Assembly (NCBI GenBank): GCA_018873245.2
Contig: JAEMBT020000006.1
Location: 10,853,855-10,917,854 of the forward strand
DNA length: 64,000 nucleotides
Reading direction: 5' to 3'
Origin: Archegozetes longisetosus
Taxonomy: Eukaryota > Arthropoda > Arachnida > Sarcoptiformes > Trhypochthoniidae
A program made the translations under genes and the position numbers. The notes below the pieces were generated by a model. That model did not search any database. It was not told where the DNA came from and saw only the letters and a program-made list of their open reading frames with translations. Positions 11,277-23,287 of this stretch are shown here, in pieces; position 1 is the first letter of the stretch; every line of letters begins with the position of its first letter.

Positions 11277-12970
11277 TAAAGAAATCATAAATGATAAGTA
11301 ATAGCATAGTAGATACTTAAAATTGGCTTCAATTCAGTAATTCCTTTCTTTGCTTTGTTTAAATAAAGAGGCACATTGACGCGCGCTCTAGTCAATGCAA
11401 CAGAAAATGTTCCGACAGGGAAGATGATTAAATTAAGCCGAAGAAGAAGACAGTATATTTTTACTAAACTATCAAGACGTTCGATGTGCAGTCCATTCAT
11501 GTACAGCCAGAATTAGTTATTAGAAACCGATGTCAGTAGATGGTCTACTATAAAGAATTGTACGAAATTGCTACGAGAGAAAGTCCTGGATAGAGCAAAT
11601 ATGGAACCACTTTCTGGTTATTGCAAAATTAAAAAAGTTTATAGAAAATAATTTCACAAAATGTTTGGGTTCAAAGTGACAAACAAAAAATGAGAATTTT
11701 AGTCGAAATGTGCAAAATTTTTTATAGAATTAATTTGGGCTCATTTTTGGATTTACCATATCTAGAATTTGGTCAAATAATGGTATGTTGTTCATTGTTG
11801 GCCGAAAACTTGCAAGATCTGTTTATCGTCACCTTTGAACTATGACTTTTGTGAGGTTTCAATCGTTCATTTGCAATCAATTGAAGTCATTGTATAAGAG
11901 TCTTTAGAATACTTTCACACAAATTTTATATGGAATGAAAAAAGAAATCAGTATTGTTGTTCTATAAACATGTCAGTAAAAATAAACTATTGAGACACTC
12001 TTCGTTGCATCTATGTAGAAAAACTACTGTCATAATTGTAACGAAAATCGATCACGAGAAGACTGACTAATTGATAGATGCGGCACCTGATTTAGAAAAA
12101 TCTGCATCAAATCATATGAATAAAATGGTTAAGAAGGCATTGATAGGCGATGATAACGCGCTTTCATAAATCGGTCATTATCCAAAATCTCTATTCACGA
12201 AAACAATTATAGGCTTCACAATGAACGCAACTAGATGATTGATGTGAAAGTCGAATGTGTTTTCGCAGCCAAAATCAATAGTTTACTTTTCGGTATATTC
12301 ATAATTGACTTTTGTGAAAAATAAGATTTAGTTTCAGAAATTTCAAGGATCTGGACGATGAAAAGATGCTACTGATGACACGTTAGGTACTGAGAACAAC
12401 TGAATATTTATGGCTTAGGAGCCACCCCTTCAGTTCTTTGCTCAACTCAAAAATAATTTTTGTCCATTAATTTAATATGAATAGCGTCTATTACTAATTT
12501 CAAACGCGAACTCAACTCATTTTATTTTTACTAGCATTCACTCAAGGGCTTATTCCTTTGAAACTCGAAAAAATTACAATTATATTGCTGCTTATAATTA
12601 TATATGCTGTTATTCTTTACTAAATAAAGATTTCAAATAAAATTTAATTAATTCATCATCATTGAATTAATTCTTTAGGTAGGTTTACGTTTCGTTGACC
12701 TATATTTTTGTTTTAGTCCAGATCTGAAGAAATATATCTAATTCCGGTTATTAACATTGCAAGTATAGAATCATTATTAGATCAAAAGCATTAATTCCAA
12801 CGCAAGTTCGATATTTCAGAAAATTTAGTTAATTTTCAGAATCCGATACATTGCGAACTTTAATCATTACCCAAGCCAATAATTTAATGCATTGTTTTCC
12901 TAACATGAGAAACACTTTATACTTAAAGTTCTAATTGTGATTATATGCTTTTGCTGCCTTTTAATGAACT
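11277..12970. other. Intergenic with possible decayed coding patch
   Basis: No gene is supported. A plus-strand patch at about 12073-12170 reads without a stop (LIDAAPDLEKSASNHMNKMVKK...) and has codon-like composition, then stops; I do not recognise it. The rest is AT-rich and closed in all frames. Confidence 0.4.
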
Positions 12971-12974
12971 CGTT

Positions 12975-13335
12975 CGTACTTTTTAATACAGACGACGGAA
13001 GCGTTTCAGTACTCCTTTTTCTCTGAGGCTGTGTTATTTTGCCTGTACTTTGTGAATATGATGATAATTTAATGGCGCGATGAGAGCCGCCGAAGCATCA
13101 GATGAAATCTTCTTTACACTCTTACCATTATTTGTCATCTTTGCTTGTCCTTTATACACGTGTTTGTAATCTGAAGAAGCGATTAGTGCTGTTTAAGCAT
13201 CAGATGGAATGCGTTTCGCTTGTGTTTTCTTAGATGAATGGTTTTTTACGCCTTCGTATATATGCTGATAATCTGATGGTGCGATCAGCACTGTCGGAGC
13301 ATCAGACTGAATCCTTTTATGTAGTTTTGCTAAAA
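12975..13335 (-). pseudogene. Relic of a 34-residue tandem-repeat protein
   Basis: Read on the minus strand, about 120 codons stay in one frame and contain three copies of a 34-residue unit spaced by exactly 102 bases. The units start SDAPTVLIAPSDYQHIYEG, SDA*TALIASSDYKHVYKG and SDASAALIAPLNYHHIHKV, each followed by a Lys-rich linker ending in K-K/R-I-S/P-S. Differences between copies are mostly conservative (V/A, Q/K/H, I/V, D/N), which indicates past selection on this strand. One stop lies in the middle unit and another after the third. I do not recognise the repeat family. Confidence 0.55.
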
Positions 13336-13348
13336 TTGTCTATTTCAT

Positions 13349-13674
13349 TCGGAGTTTGTTATGATTTCATGTCATATTCTGGTGGTATATATAGTCACAC
13401 AGGTATCAGTTTTAATGGCTTTGAATTTAATCCGTTCGCAGGTCATGCAGTTTTAGCAATTGGTTAAGGGGTCGACAGTCAAAGTGGACAGAAATATTGG
13501 ATCGGTAAGTATAGTAGCCATTGGCTAATATGGTTGCAGATAAAATAGTTTTATAATTATTCAATCAGTGAAAAATTCATGGGACCGGGAATGGGGCGAA
13601 AGTGTATTCCTCAGAATAAGTCGTGGAAATAATGCAATATCGATAGTATTGCTGTCAAAGCTTTTCCAATACCG
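13349..13674 (+). pseudogene. Cathepsin C (dipeptidyl peptidase 1) C-terminal pseudogene
   Basis: Exon 13349-13504 reads VCYDFMSYSGGIYSHTG...FNPFAGHAVLAIG, then a stop (TAA where the family has Tyr) and GVDSQSGQKYWI. A 64-base intron with GTAAGT and CAG follows (13505-13568), then VKNSWDREWGESVFLRISRGNNA. A one-base shift restores CNIDSIAVKAFPIP and a stop. The HTG...FNPF and AVKAFPIP patterns are specific to cathepsin C rather than to cathepsin L or B. Catalytic His (GHAVL) and Asn (KNSW) remain, but the Cys region is absent. Retained intron means it is not a processed copy. Confidence 0.85.
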
Positions 13675-14168
13675 TAAATATGATCGAATTGAGTTTCTTA
13701 TAATTAGTCTAGATGACAATAAAAAATGAAGTTGCAATCGACAATTTTTAATTTTTTGAATAGATCAGATATTGGTTTGTTTTGTTTACAAACTTTTACT
13801 ATCGAATCGAAAAGTTGTGTATTTTTTTCGCCTTAAATGTAATCTTTAGCACATAATTGCTTAATTGATTGAATGTATTGAATGTATCGTATAAAAGTAT
13901 TTATCTCAAAAAGTACATAACTTTTGGATTAGATAGTAAGTTTTATGGAATGACCTAAGAATAACTTACAATAGTTTTAACAATAGATATTTAGGATTAT
14001 AGTTAAAATAGACCAAAACCTAATCGATAGTTCAGAAATATCGTCAAAGTAATAAAAACTGTTGTTATGATCTTTAGTTATAAATAATGATGATTATCAC
14101 CTAAAGAATATAACATCCAAAGCTTATTCTATTACTAGTTGAAAATTAGAATACAATTGAAACTTGTT
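13675..14168. other. Intergenic, no gene seen
   Basis: AT-rich spacer between the cathepsin relic and the 3' end of the LRR gene. Poly-A signals for the minus-strand gene could lie here, but none was assigned. Confidence 0.5.
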
Positions 14169-15686
14169 TCAAACTTCATCACTTTTGTCTTCCGTTTCAT
14201 TTTCATAATAATATTTTGGAAGGCATGTGTCGAATGGCTTTCCGAAAACTTCCGGAGGAGAATAACATTTTCCATCAACAACCCCATTCAATTTTGATTT
14301 CGCAAACCATCGCATATTCTCGCATTTACACTCAATTAGATTTTCTATTAAGTGAAAAAATATGTTTCGCAATCAGGCAAGAACTTAAATTAATCAAATT
14401 TCAATTAAGTATTCGATGTAACTCAATTTTATAGATACCTCTCAAATCAATGTAGGTCAAAAATTTAGGTCTCTTTTTGTCATTGTCAAAATCGTCCCAA
14501 ATCGAATTATTTTCCTTAATATTAGTCAACTTGTTATTTTTCAGGATAACAGTTTCAATATTTGTCAAATCTTTAATCCCTTTATCTTTTGCTTTGAACA
14601 AAGTGCCGAGCGATTCGAGTTGATTCCATGACAGATCTAATATTTTCATTTTGGGGAATATAAGAGATGACTCTATTTTTTTAATGCCATTCCACTGAAG
14701 TATAACTCGTTCGGGATTCAAATTATAACTGGTATTTCCCATAGAATCGAAACTTTCTGGTAAAACAAGCATTTCGTTGTTATAGAATAACAGATCTTTC
14801 AATGCGAGACTTTTGCCTAAATTCAATTATTTAAACCATTATTTTTTAATGGCATATGAATAGATATTCAATAAAAGTTAAGGTGAAAATGTTTATTTTT
14901 TGTTGAGTTGATGTAAAGGCAGATGTAAAAAGAAAGTGAAAGATTTTAACGGAGGCTAAGAGAATAAATGTCTGAATACCATCAGTGAGCGGTGGATTTT
15001 GCGGTGATGGTCGCGGTATATTCAGTGATTGCGCTAAACGGTCCCAACTAAACTGAGCAACTTTATACGAAGATTCTATTCTGAGTTGTTTCATGGAATA
15101 GCCTAAACCAGTGAAGAATGTTCTGTTGTGATTGTTTGTCTGACTATTGATCGGCTCTGCGATGTCTTGTAGTATTGAGCTCTGAATTGAAACGGCTTCG
15201 ATTTCTACAAGAACTTTATCGTGATCTTCTTCATCGATAAAAACATCATCGGGAAGAAATGGCATATTGATTCCATATAGAAGCAATTCATCGATTCTGT
15301 AGCCATGAATGGCATTCAGGCTTAGCTTCAATTTTCTATAGTCATTAAATCCACTACAAGTGACCACAGTTTTCCAATTTGTTTTTTCCTGCAGAAAATT
15401 AAGACAATATAATAACTTAGGCATTAGCTAACTTTCAAATAAAGACTTAAATACATCAACAATTATTAAATACTCTTCTGAATTTGGTTCAGGGCAATCT
15501 TATGATAACAGTATGATAATAAAGAATTTTTAAAATTAAACTTACAAATGTTTGAGAGCAACCACACGGCCATAACTTGTTGATCACTTCTGAATTTGTT
15601 GGACATCCATAGTGCATACTATATATAGCAGAACAGTAAAGTGTGACAAAGAAGCACAAAATAATAAAATTGGTTGAATATTCCAT
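14169..15686 (-). CDS. Secreted leucine-rich-repeat protein
   Basis: Four exons on the minus strand: 15686-15546, 15388-14980, 14816-14439 and 14344-14169, all with GT-AG borders and matching phases, giving 367 residues. A signal peptide (about residues 1-23) is followed by a short cysteine-rich N-cap (CPTNSEVINKLWPCGCSQ). LRR units are visible in exon 3 (ILDLSWNQLESL, IETVILKNNKLTNI, YIDLRENLIECKC) and a C-cap ends the protein (C-x-C, then two Cys). The layout is that of proteins annotated in mites and crustaceans as 'Oplophorus-luciferin 2-monooxygenase non-catalytic subunit'; that name reflects similarity, not function. Probably extracellular binding protein. Confidence 0.8.
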
Positions 15687-15796
15687 TATAAACTGTTAAA
15701 TTTCTTTATTACTTCAGTATCGCAATTTTAAAGCTCAGACTTAAAATCGAAATGATATAAATGATAGTAATATTATATCGAGGGACACACGGAACT

Positions 15797-15806
15797 TATA
15801 TATATC
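15797..15806 (-). promoter_or_regulatory. Candidate TATA box of the LRR gene
   Basis: The minus strand reads GATATATATAAG about 110 bases upstream of the start codon. Position would give a 5' leader of roughly 80 bases. Inference from sequence only. Confidence 0.3.
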
Positions 15807-15809
15807 TCG

Positions 15810-18800
15810 GCTTTCATTATCTTATGTAATATATGTCATATGTTAAAGTAATCTCTTTCTCATAACGACAATCAATGAATTCATTTCCCGAATGACCTTT
15901 TTATCCTTGAATATTTAAATTAGTTATCGACATAAAAATCTAAATTTTGTTGGTTTTAATAAACCTATTAAGTAAAGAAATTTTTAACAACGCTACTCTT
16001 TTTAGTCAAATATCTTTCAGTGAAGTCCTTTTCGAATATGATTTCAAAAAACTAAGTTATATTTTAATATGATGGAAGGTAGATATTGCCAGTCCAGAAA
16101 GTTATTCATCGATTGTTGTTGTGAGGTATTTGTCAATATTTGTATTTCACTGGTTCACACAGAATTCAGTTTAATCTTAAGTAATTGGGTCATTTCAATA
16201 GAAATATTGTTCGTATGATAAAAATATTGAGTCAATCAATAATTTGAAGTCTTTTGTCATATTTTCATTTTGTTGCCCGGATTCAGATTCTGAAATAAAT
16301 GTGACTTATTAGAGAAGACAATTATCAAAATAGTTTAGTTTTGATGGGAATTTGACGAGCTCTAAAGAACAAAGATCGAAATTATTCGCAATCGAATCGA
16401 CTGGGAACTAAATGAGCAATTAAACTAAGTTAAGATCAATCAGTGAAGATCTATTCAGGTCTCTAGTACGAACTTCATACATTTTAATCTGGATATTGTA
16501 TAAATAAATATTTGATATGATTTCTAATGAAGCAACTTTTGAGTTACGAAGGACTTGCTAAACATTTTGATTAGAAATTTGAAAAACTTTTATATTTGTA
16601 CAAACCTCAATACGAAAATGGGGTTATTAATTACCTCAATCATAAATTACTTTCAATATAATTAATAAATAACTTTTTAACTAGTTGTACGTCAAGACTT
16701 TCTAATCTCTAAAGGTCGAAATATTTAAAAATGAACGAAAAGTGTACTTTCCAATTGATAGAAAACTAAATATAATATAATATTAGTATTTATTCACATC
16801 TGCAAATATGATTTGACTTTAACTAAGACCCAACTTTCGATCAATTTCTCTCTTTCCTATGTCATATGCGATAACCAGTTGTTACTTGTAATCGTTCCAG
16901 TGTGATCACACGCTTATCAAAAGTGCAGGACAGAAGTAGTACGAGTTCCTCCTTGTAAATTTTTAAAAATTTATTTCTAAGTTCAATGTTGATTTTTATA
17001 TATTCAAACTTTTTTATGCATTAATTTTTTTAGCTACTTAAATTATATATATTTGTGTTTAGATATTTTTTGTCAGATCTTGCAATGTCAAGCAAAACAA
17101 CATTATGTTATGCCGTTCCGGTTCGAGCTCATGAATCTAAACGCAACTGGGGATAAAATTAATTATTTGTCCAGAATTCTGAAACAAATATTCTATTAAA
17201 TTCTTAGTAATATTAGACTTTGTTTGATTGCAATCTTTTATTTTCTTTAAAAATTATAAGTATTTTAAAATAATATTTAATAAAAATACATAAAAGGAAT
17301 ATAGCATAAGATTTAGACGTGATTTCAATATTTGGTAGTTACATAAAGATATTATAAACATATTTAAAGGTTTTCATACTTTAAAACATTTTTACTTCTT
17401 TTTAACGCTTTTTCACTTTCGCTCAGAGGCACAATAAGGTCCTTTCCTTGAGGTCTCCACCCAAATGCTGACTCTCTCTCTCTCTCTCTACAAGTTTTTT
17501 AGCATATCTTATATAAACAAAATAGGTCTGAATTGTTATTCTTTTAAAATATGAGCCGCATTTCATAGCAAACGTTAATACAATGATAACCTTGAAAGCG
17601 TTAGTATAGTATTACATAAAATATAAAGCATTTTTAAGATAACTGTTTGACAAAGTATTTTAAAAGAATGAAAAATTAATTTAAAGTCAGAGAATTCATA
17701 TCTGCATAGCAATTATTTTTGCATGAAATTAAAGTATAATTCTAATAAATCAAAATCGTTTTTAGGTAAATAACTCACAAGGGAGATTCGGGACTATGTA
17801 ATGACCGATTTCCAAAATGCTTTTATGGCATGAATTTCATGTTATATGATGATCGAAAAGGCATATAACAAATGCTGACCGCCAGACACCTAGAAATTGT
17901 GATCGTTCAAAAAATCAATTTTCAATGCATGGATACCATAGTTATTAACATATTTTTATTTGATTTTTCACTATTTAAAAGAGAAGATATATCAAAACTT
18001 AATTGGAAATTCATATAAACTGAAATGCAAGTCAATTTTTATAACCTAATTATGGACAGAGAATTTTCTAATGACAATGAATGTTAAGAATATTTTGTCA
18101 CATAATATTTGAATGAATGGAAAACCTATTCAATTTCTTAAGAAAACTAGTTATTTTGATCTTATAATAGAAATTTAAGCAAGTTAATGATTTTGAAAAA
18201 TTCATCACTAAAAATATTTAACACATTAATCGTTATTAAAGTGACTGCATGCAATAGTTGCAAATTCAGAGAAGGAACAGGCGTGACTTCCCCAAACATC
18301 TCTAACACAAATATCAATAATATTATCGCAGTATTCTGCTGATTAATCAGTGAATCCAGGCTTATATTAACCATGCTTAATCATATTAACAAATTTATCA
18401 GATGAGAGTTAATTGTGTGCCCATGACTGCAATTTGACTATATTACTTTGTTGAGATAATACAGGATGACAAATAATAGAAGCTCCCAAAAGAACTCTTA
18501 ATAACTTTGTTGAATATGAATGCATGAGCTTCAAATTCTGCACAGATGCTCGCTGACTGCAGGGAAATTTTTGGTGCATATGCATTGAGTAGTGTTACGC
18601 AAAAGTCGAGTCTGTTTGAGAGATTTAACAATTCAATCAGATTTCTGAGTCCATATCGCTATATTTTATTTGAGCGCGTTCATGTCGTATCCAGGTATGA
18701 CTCTAATAGACTTTGAAACATTTTGATTTTCTTTTATAGAGCTATTGCTCTAGATTACAACGAGACACCTGAAAGGGAACGACTGACCTTATTTTCAAGA

Positions 18801-19005
18801 TCTTAATCTTTGTGATTATTCAGCCTCATCAGGCAATTGTAGGATATGGTACCCACATTGAGCACATCATCACCTAATCTCACGCAGTTATAGTCCATCA
18901 TATTGTTTAAATTTTAAACCAGCTTTTGTGGTTTTCTAGAAAAAATATCTATATATATAAGGAGCATCCATTATCTATCACCCTGTACATATCTCGGAGG
19001 TCTCT
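15810..19005. other. 3.2 kb without a supported gene
   Basis: AT-rich sequence closed in all frames apart from short chance frames. A (CT)n run lies at 17472-17489. A patch at 17084-17155 (ATG TCA AGC ... then stop, 23 codons) is too short to support. Two minus-strand frames of 60-70 codons (18162-18374, 18443-18631) have no recognisable motif. Confidence 0.5.
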
Positions 19006-19007
19006 TT

Positions 19008-19273
19008 CTGTTCACCGACAGTCTATTCACTGACAACCTATTCACGGACGACCAGTTCACCGATATTTTATAAACTGAAATGACGGTTTACTTTTAATCA
19101 AATATAAAGTTACCTTATCTAATAAATATAACAACTTATCCTAACCTAACCTAACCTAACATAACATAACATAACATAACAAAACGATTTAAATCGAGAT
19201 AAATAGAAAATTTTACGAATTTTATAAAAAAACTTTTGTCGGTGAACAGGCTGTCGGTGAACAAAGCCGGACC
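19008..19273. repeat. Foldback element with telomere-like CCTAA core
   Basis: Left end CTGTTCACCGACAGTC and right end TGTCGGTGAACAAAG are inverted. Each side carries further diverged copies of the same 19-20 base unit (TATTCACTGACAACC, TATTCACGGACGACC, CAGTTCACCGAT; GGTGAACAGGCTGTC). Between them at about 19140-19180 is CCTAACCTAACCTAAC, grading into CATAA units. CCTAA is the complement of the arthropod telomere unit TTAGG. No clear target duplication. Confidence 0.6.
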
Positions 19274-20990
19274 CATATTTCAGTTATAGTTATAATTATA
19301 CTTAATTTGTCTCAATTCAAATAAAATTCTACTTTTAACAATTCTATTCACCCGAATACTTATAAGCTCAAAGAAACGTTAATTTGACGCAGTAATTCGA
19401 CCTTTCTATTGTATATGAGAAACTCAAAGATCTATTTTCTGAAAGATAATAAATGTGAAAATTTATAACTATTGATACATAAAAACTGCTTTTAAAAGTG
19501 AAATTTTCAGATTATATTATTTGTTAAGGATAATTTCAAAATCATTGGAAGCTTTTCTTTATTAATGATATCATTGCCATTTAACCTGAGATTTCACACA
19601 ACAAAAGCTTACATTCTCTATGCAAGAATACTTAGGAATCAATAACAATCAGCCATAAGAAGCCATGACTTTGCCGGAAATCCGAATTTATTTTCTAAAG
19701 CTCAAAACTGTCGGGAAGTAAAAATATACTCCGATCGTGAAATATCGAGTGAAATTAGCTGATGTTTATGTTCCGAAAAGTCCGAAAATTCAAAATTTTT
19801 CTCAAATTTCCGAATTTTTTTTGAAAAATCGAGTTTATTTAAGAATACAAATTTGCTTATAAAAATGCAATCTTTTTCTATCACCAACATCGCAAGTATT
19901 TCGCAATTTCAAAACTTTTCAAGAATTGCCTCAAAGATCAACCGACCAAAAAATTGGTCTCAAAATTTTTATTCCATATTTTATCTGATTTCCTTAAAAA
20001 GTAGTAGACTAGTGAAAATGTGCAAATTCTTAGTAACTCCAGGTAAATTATCTGAAAGCAAACAACTTTAATGTAAGTAAGACTAAATAAGCCTTAAAAT
20101 ATATTCAGAAAAAATTTCCGAAGTCTAGCTGTTTCCGTTCCGATTTTCCGACAGGATTTTTAGGTTTTCATTACGAAAGAGCCACGGCTCTAATCATTAC
20201 ATAGTCCGAAAACCAGTCGGCTGTAAAGCATTGTACATGTGAATGATTTGGGTGCATTTCAAAACTTAAGGTGAAAGCTCAGAGGATTAAAATTTTCCTG
20301 ATAAAACTTGTTTTCTTGAAGTTCCACAAGGATTTTACGAATATTAATCGTTAGAAATAGCACTTGTTAGAAATAAAGTTGATAAAAGCAAAATTTTCAA
20401 TATTAAAGTAGACAAATTTGCTGGACAAATGCGTCCTGCGAAATACCTTTTCATGACAGTACCCAAGACCTGATTTGCACGAATGTTCTGCACGATTAAG
20501 AACATGTGGTCACCCTAATTCATTAATATGATATTTGTGCTCAACTTTATATTTCAAACTTATTTCCCGAAATGAATTTGAAATATTATGCATTTTACTT
20601 TAATGTTAGTTCTATCTTATTACGGTAACTTTTATCACTTTATTGTCTTTAAGGTGAACAACAAATTTTTTCTCATTTACTAACAGAGCAGTTAAAATCC
20701 TTCTTAAGCATATGACAATCACTCTAAAAAGCGATCCTTTCATTTTCACAGTACAGAGATATATGTCTATCACAAGCTCTTCTTATAGGCAAAATTTAAT
20801 AAGAAAAACGAAAACACTTGATCTAAATTGAGTTAACTTCAGTTTGATTTAACTTAATATTAATTTGAGACCTATATTAAGAAGAATGACAATATTATAT
20901 GATATTTTCAGTCAAATAAACAGTGCATTAATATCATACATTTCGCAGCCCAATCAATTATTGAAGCCATTAAAAACCAATAATAAACTA
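19274..20990. other. Intergenic; part of a dispersed repeat
   Basis: No gene is supported. The stretch 20158-20240 (TTTTCATTACGAAAGAGCCA... GTCGGCTG) resembles 32055-32130, see the SINE candidate. Confidence 0.4.
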
Positions 20991-20999
20991 CTTACGACT

Positions 21000-21480
21000 T
21001 CGGGACCGGCCAATATGAGCGCAAGATTGTTGCTGTATATAATCCTATAACGTCTCATATGAATCCACAATTTTCTAACTTCGCTTCGGATTCCTTTAGT
21101 TTTGAAATCTTGTCAGGTGAGTCATAAAGGAATCTATTTGCATAAGTTGGATCAGCAGTATCTGTCTACTAAAACATATTACTTGCCGCAATCTTAGCGT
21201 AATCACCTGAGAGCTCTATTAAATTTAGAACTTTTGTGCCAATACCAATCTAGTCAACGCTTTCAATTTCTTTATCTCCAATCCTGAACTCTGCGGCGGA
21301 GTAAATCAAATCCATTATTGGTTAATGTTGCCATACAACTCTCAGCTAATTTAGTGCCATCGAACCTTAAGACTATTGTAAGGACGAATCCAAACGTTTA
21401 GATCTTTGGCTAGTATTTTATATTTGTTCAGAGTTTTAACCTCAACATTAATCTCACAATCAACTCCTTAAATGTGATTC
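21000..21480 (-). pseudogene. Decayed unidentified coding sequence
   Basis: The minus strand carries long coherent stretches interrupted by four or five stops and at least one frame change: CEINVEVKTLNKYKILAKDL, DGTKLAESCMATLTNNGFDL, IGIGTKVLNLIELSGDYAK and DPTYANRFLYDSPDKISKLK. Amino-acid composition is protein-like and much better than on the other frames. I do not recognise the family. Confidence 0.4.
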
Positions 21481-21594
21481 AGAAATGTCTAAACTATTAG
21501 AAGGTCTGTTCAAATTTTCATCTAACATAAGATCAATTTTATTTCATCACATTAAAATTATTAAAAATATCTTAATTTTTAAATTTTGAGATAC

Positions 21595-21850
21595 GTTAAC
21601 GAAATGGGCAAAAGAGATCTGCAATAAAGATTGAAAATAAATGGCACTTGATATTTGTTACTTAATACTGAAGGAACAAGTAATTTTAAATTCATTTATG
21701 AATTACTCATTATTGATGTTTTTGTAGTTTTCCTAATTTTCGGTAAATGGATAATTGTTATGAGATCTACAAAGTGCCGTAGAAGCAAAAGCTCAGGGTT
21801 TGAGATTTGGAGAAGTGAGCAATAAATCTGTATCGCATATAGATAAATGT
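21595..21850 (+). pseudogene. Relic of the eight-cysteine secreted family (exons 2 and 3)
   Basis: Bases 21600-21680 (GGGCAAAAGAGATCTGCAATAA...) match exon 2 of the intact gene at 22887, and 21770-21850 matches exon 3 in coding pattern (DLQSAVEAKAQGLRFGEVSN). Cysteine codons are lost and stops are present. No exon 1 was found. Confidence 0.55.
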
Positions 21851-22544
21851 GAAGTCAATTATGTTCTAAAACAGGAATTTTTATTTTCAATTTTGTATTT
21901 TTCTCATTCAGTAATGTCTCTCAAAGTATTTACTTGAAACAAGTCATCAATCATATAAAGAAGTTTTCAGCTGATTTTTAATCAGCTAAGCAATATTTTA
22001 ATTTGGACCAATAAATACAACTAAAGAAATTAGTTTTATTTTATTATAAATATATTTTCATATAATATTAATTTTGATAATAGAAAAATAGGAGGACTTA
22101 AAAATAAATTGATTGCAAACTTGAATCTAAAGCTGAACAAACAGTCGTTTTTTCTAGTTGTAGCGAAACAATGTTTGATTAATAATTAAATATACATTAT
22201 GGATGATAATTCTCATGAGATGTCATATCATTCATGAAATAATTGAATTATATAACTTTAAAACGTATTGGTATATAACTAGTTTATTCAGTGAAAAGGT
22301 ATAATAGTATTTTAGGTATTTTATACTAATTCATAATAATTCATTACACAAATGATCTCACAGAATAACTCGAAAATAAGTAAAAATCAATCCAATTCTG
22401 AGAATTAAATCTACATAATTCATGACTTTACTCATGAATATTCGCCATAGTCACGTTATCGAATATGTAATGGATTTAGTATTTGTTTTGCAAACATATG
22501 TCCGAACCATAAAGCTTTTTGCTTATCTGTGACTAATGTTGGCA

Positions 22545-22552
22545 TATAAAAG
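22545..22552 (+). promoter_or_regulatory. TATA box
   Basis: TATAAAAG lies 26 bases before TCAGATC (22571), which fits an arthropod initiator, and 84 bases before the start codon at 22629. A good core promoter for the eight-cysteine gene. Confidence 0.6.
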
Positions 22553-22628
22553 GTAAAGCGCGAACAATACTCAGATCATACTCATCTTGAGTACTTGCAT
22601 CTATTTTTCATATTTTTCTAAAAGGAAT

Positions 22629-23287
22629 ATGTTTAATAAAACGTTAATCAGTTTTACTCTCTCTATTGTCATGATTATCATGATTGAAATCAATGACATA
22701 TCTGCAGAAGAAGCTCCTAATATGTTTCACAATAGATGTAACGATAGTTTGCCTAAAGGAAAAGCTGACAAATACGCTAAATGTGACTCTGAAGCCACTC
22801 AAATAATAAAAGGTCTGACTCTACTATTACTAGAAATTTGTCATCATTTTCATGAGATTGTAATTCTAAAAAAATCTGAACCATAGATTCGGTTTCAAAA
22901 TGTGCAAAAGAGATTTGTAATAAAGACGGAAAGTTTGAAAAACTAGACGTTTGTTGTTATACCATTGAATCTGAGGTAATTTATTGAATCAAGGATTTAA
23001 TGTTAAACTTGATGTGTTTTAAGATAATAAATAACTTAATTTAACAATATTTCTATCAATTTATAGAAAATGTTTGAATGCTTTGAAAGAACAGCTGAGG
23101 AACTAGAGAAATCTGTGGCAAATGCCAAAGGAGTTAAAGTAGAAGAACTTCATGAACAGAATGTACAAGTCGCTCAAAAGATCGGCGTAAGGCTTGAATG
23201 ATTTGATTAACTAATTTGCAAGTTTATGTGATCTTTTACCAAACTATATTTTCATTTATTTAGAAATGCTACGAGAAACTAAATTGA
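22629..23287 (+). CDS. Small secreted eight-cysteine protein (intact member)
   Basis: Four exons: 22629-22812, 22887-22975, 23067-23186 and 23264-23287, with GT-AG introns of about 75-90 bases, giving 138 residues. A signal peptide (about 26 residues, ending near DISAEEA) precedes a mature chain with cysteines in RCNDSLP, AKCDS, SKCAKEIC, VCC, FECF and, in the eight-codon last exon, KCYEKLN. An amphipathic Glu/Lys-rich helix (EELEKSVANAKGVKVEELHE) fills exon 3. I do not recognise the family. A damaged copy with identical lengths for exons 2 and 3 lies at 31008, and three relics at 21595, 32478 and 40320. Confidence 0.7.

Noticed and set aside
17472-17489. (CT)n run as a promoter GAGA site
   Set aside because: No gene start within reach; treated as a simple microsatellite.
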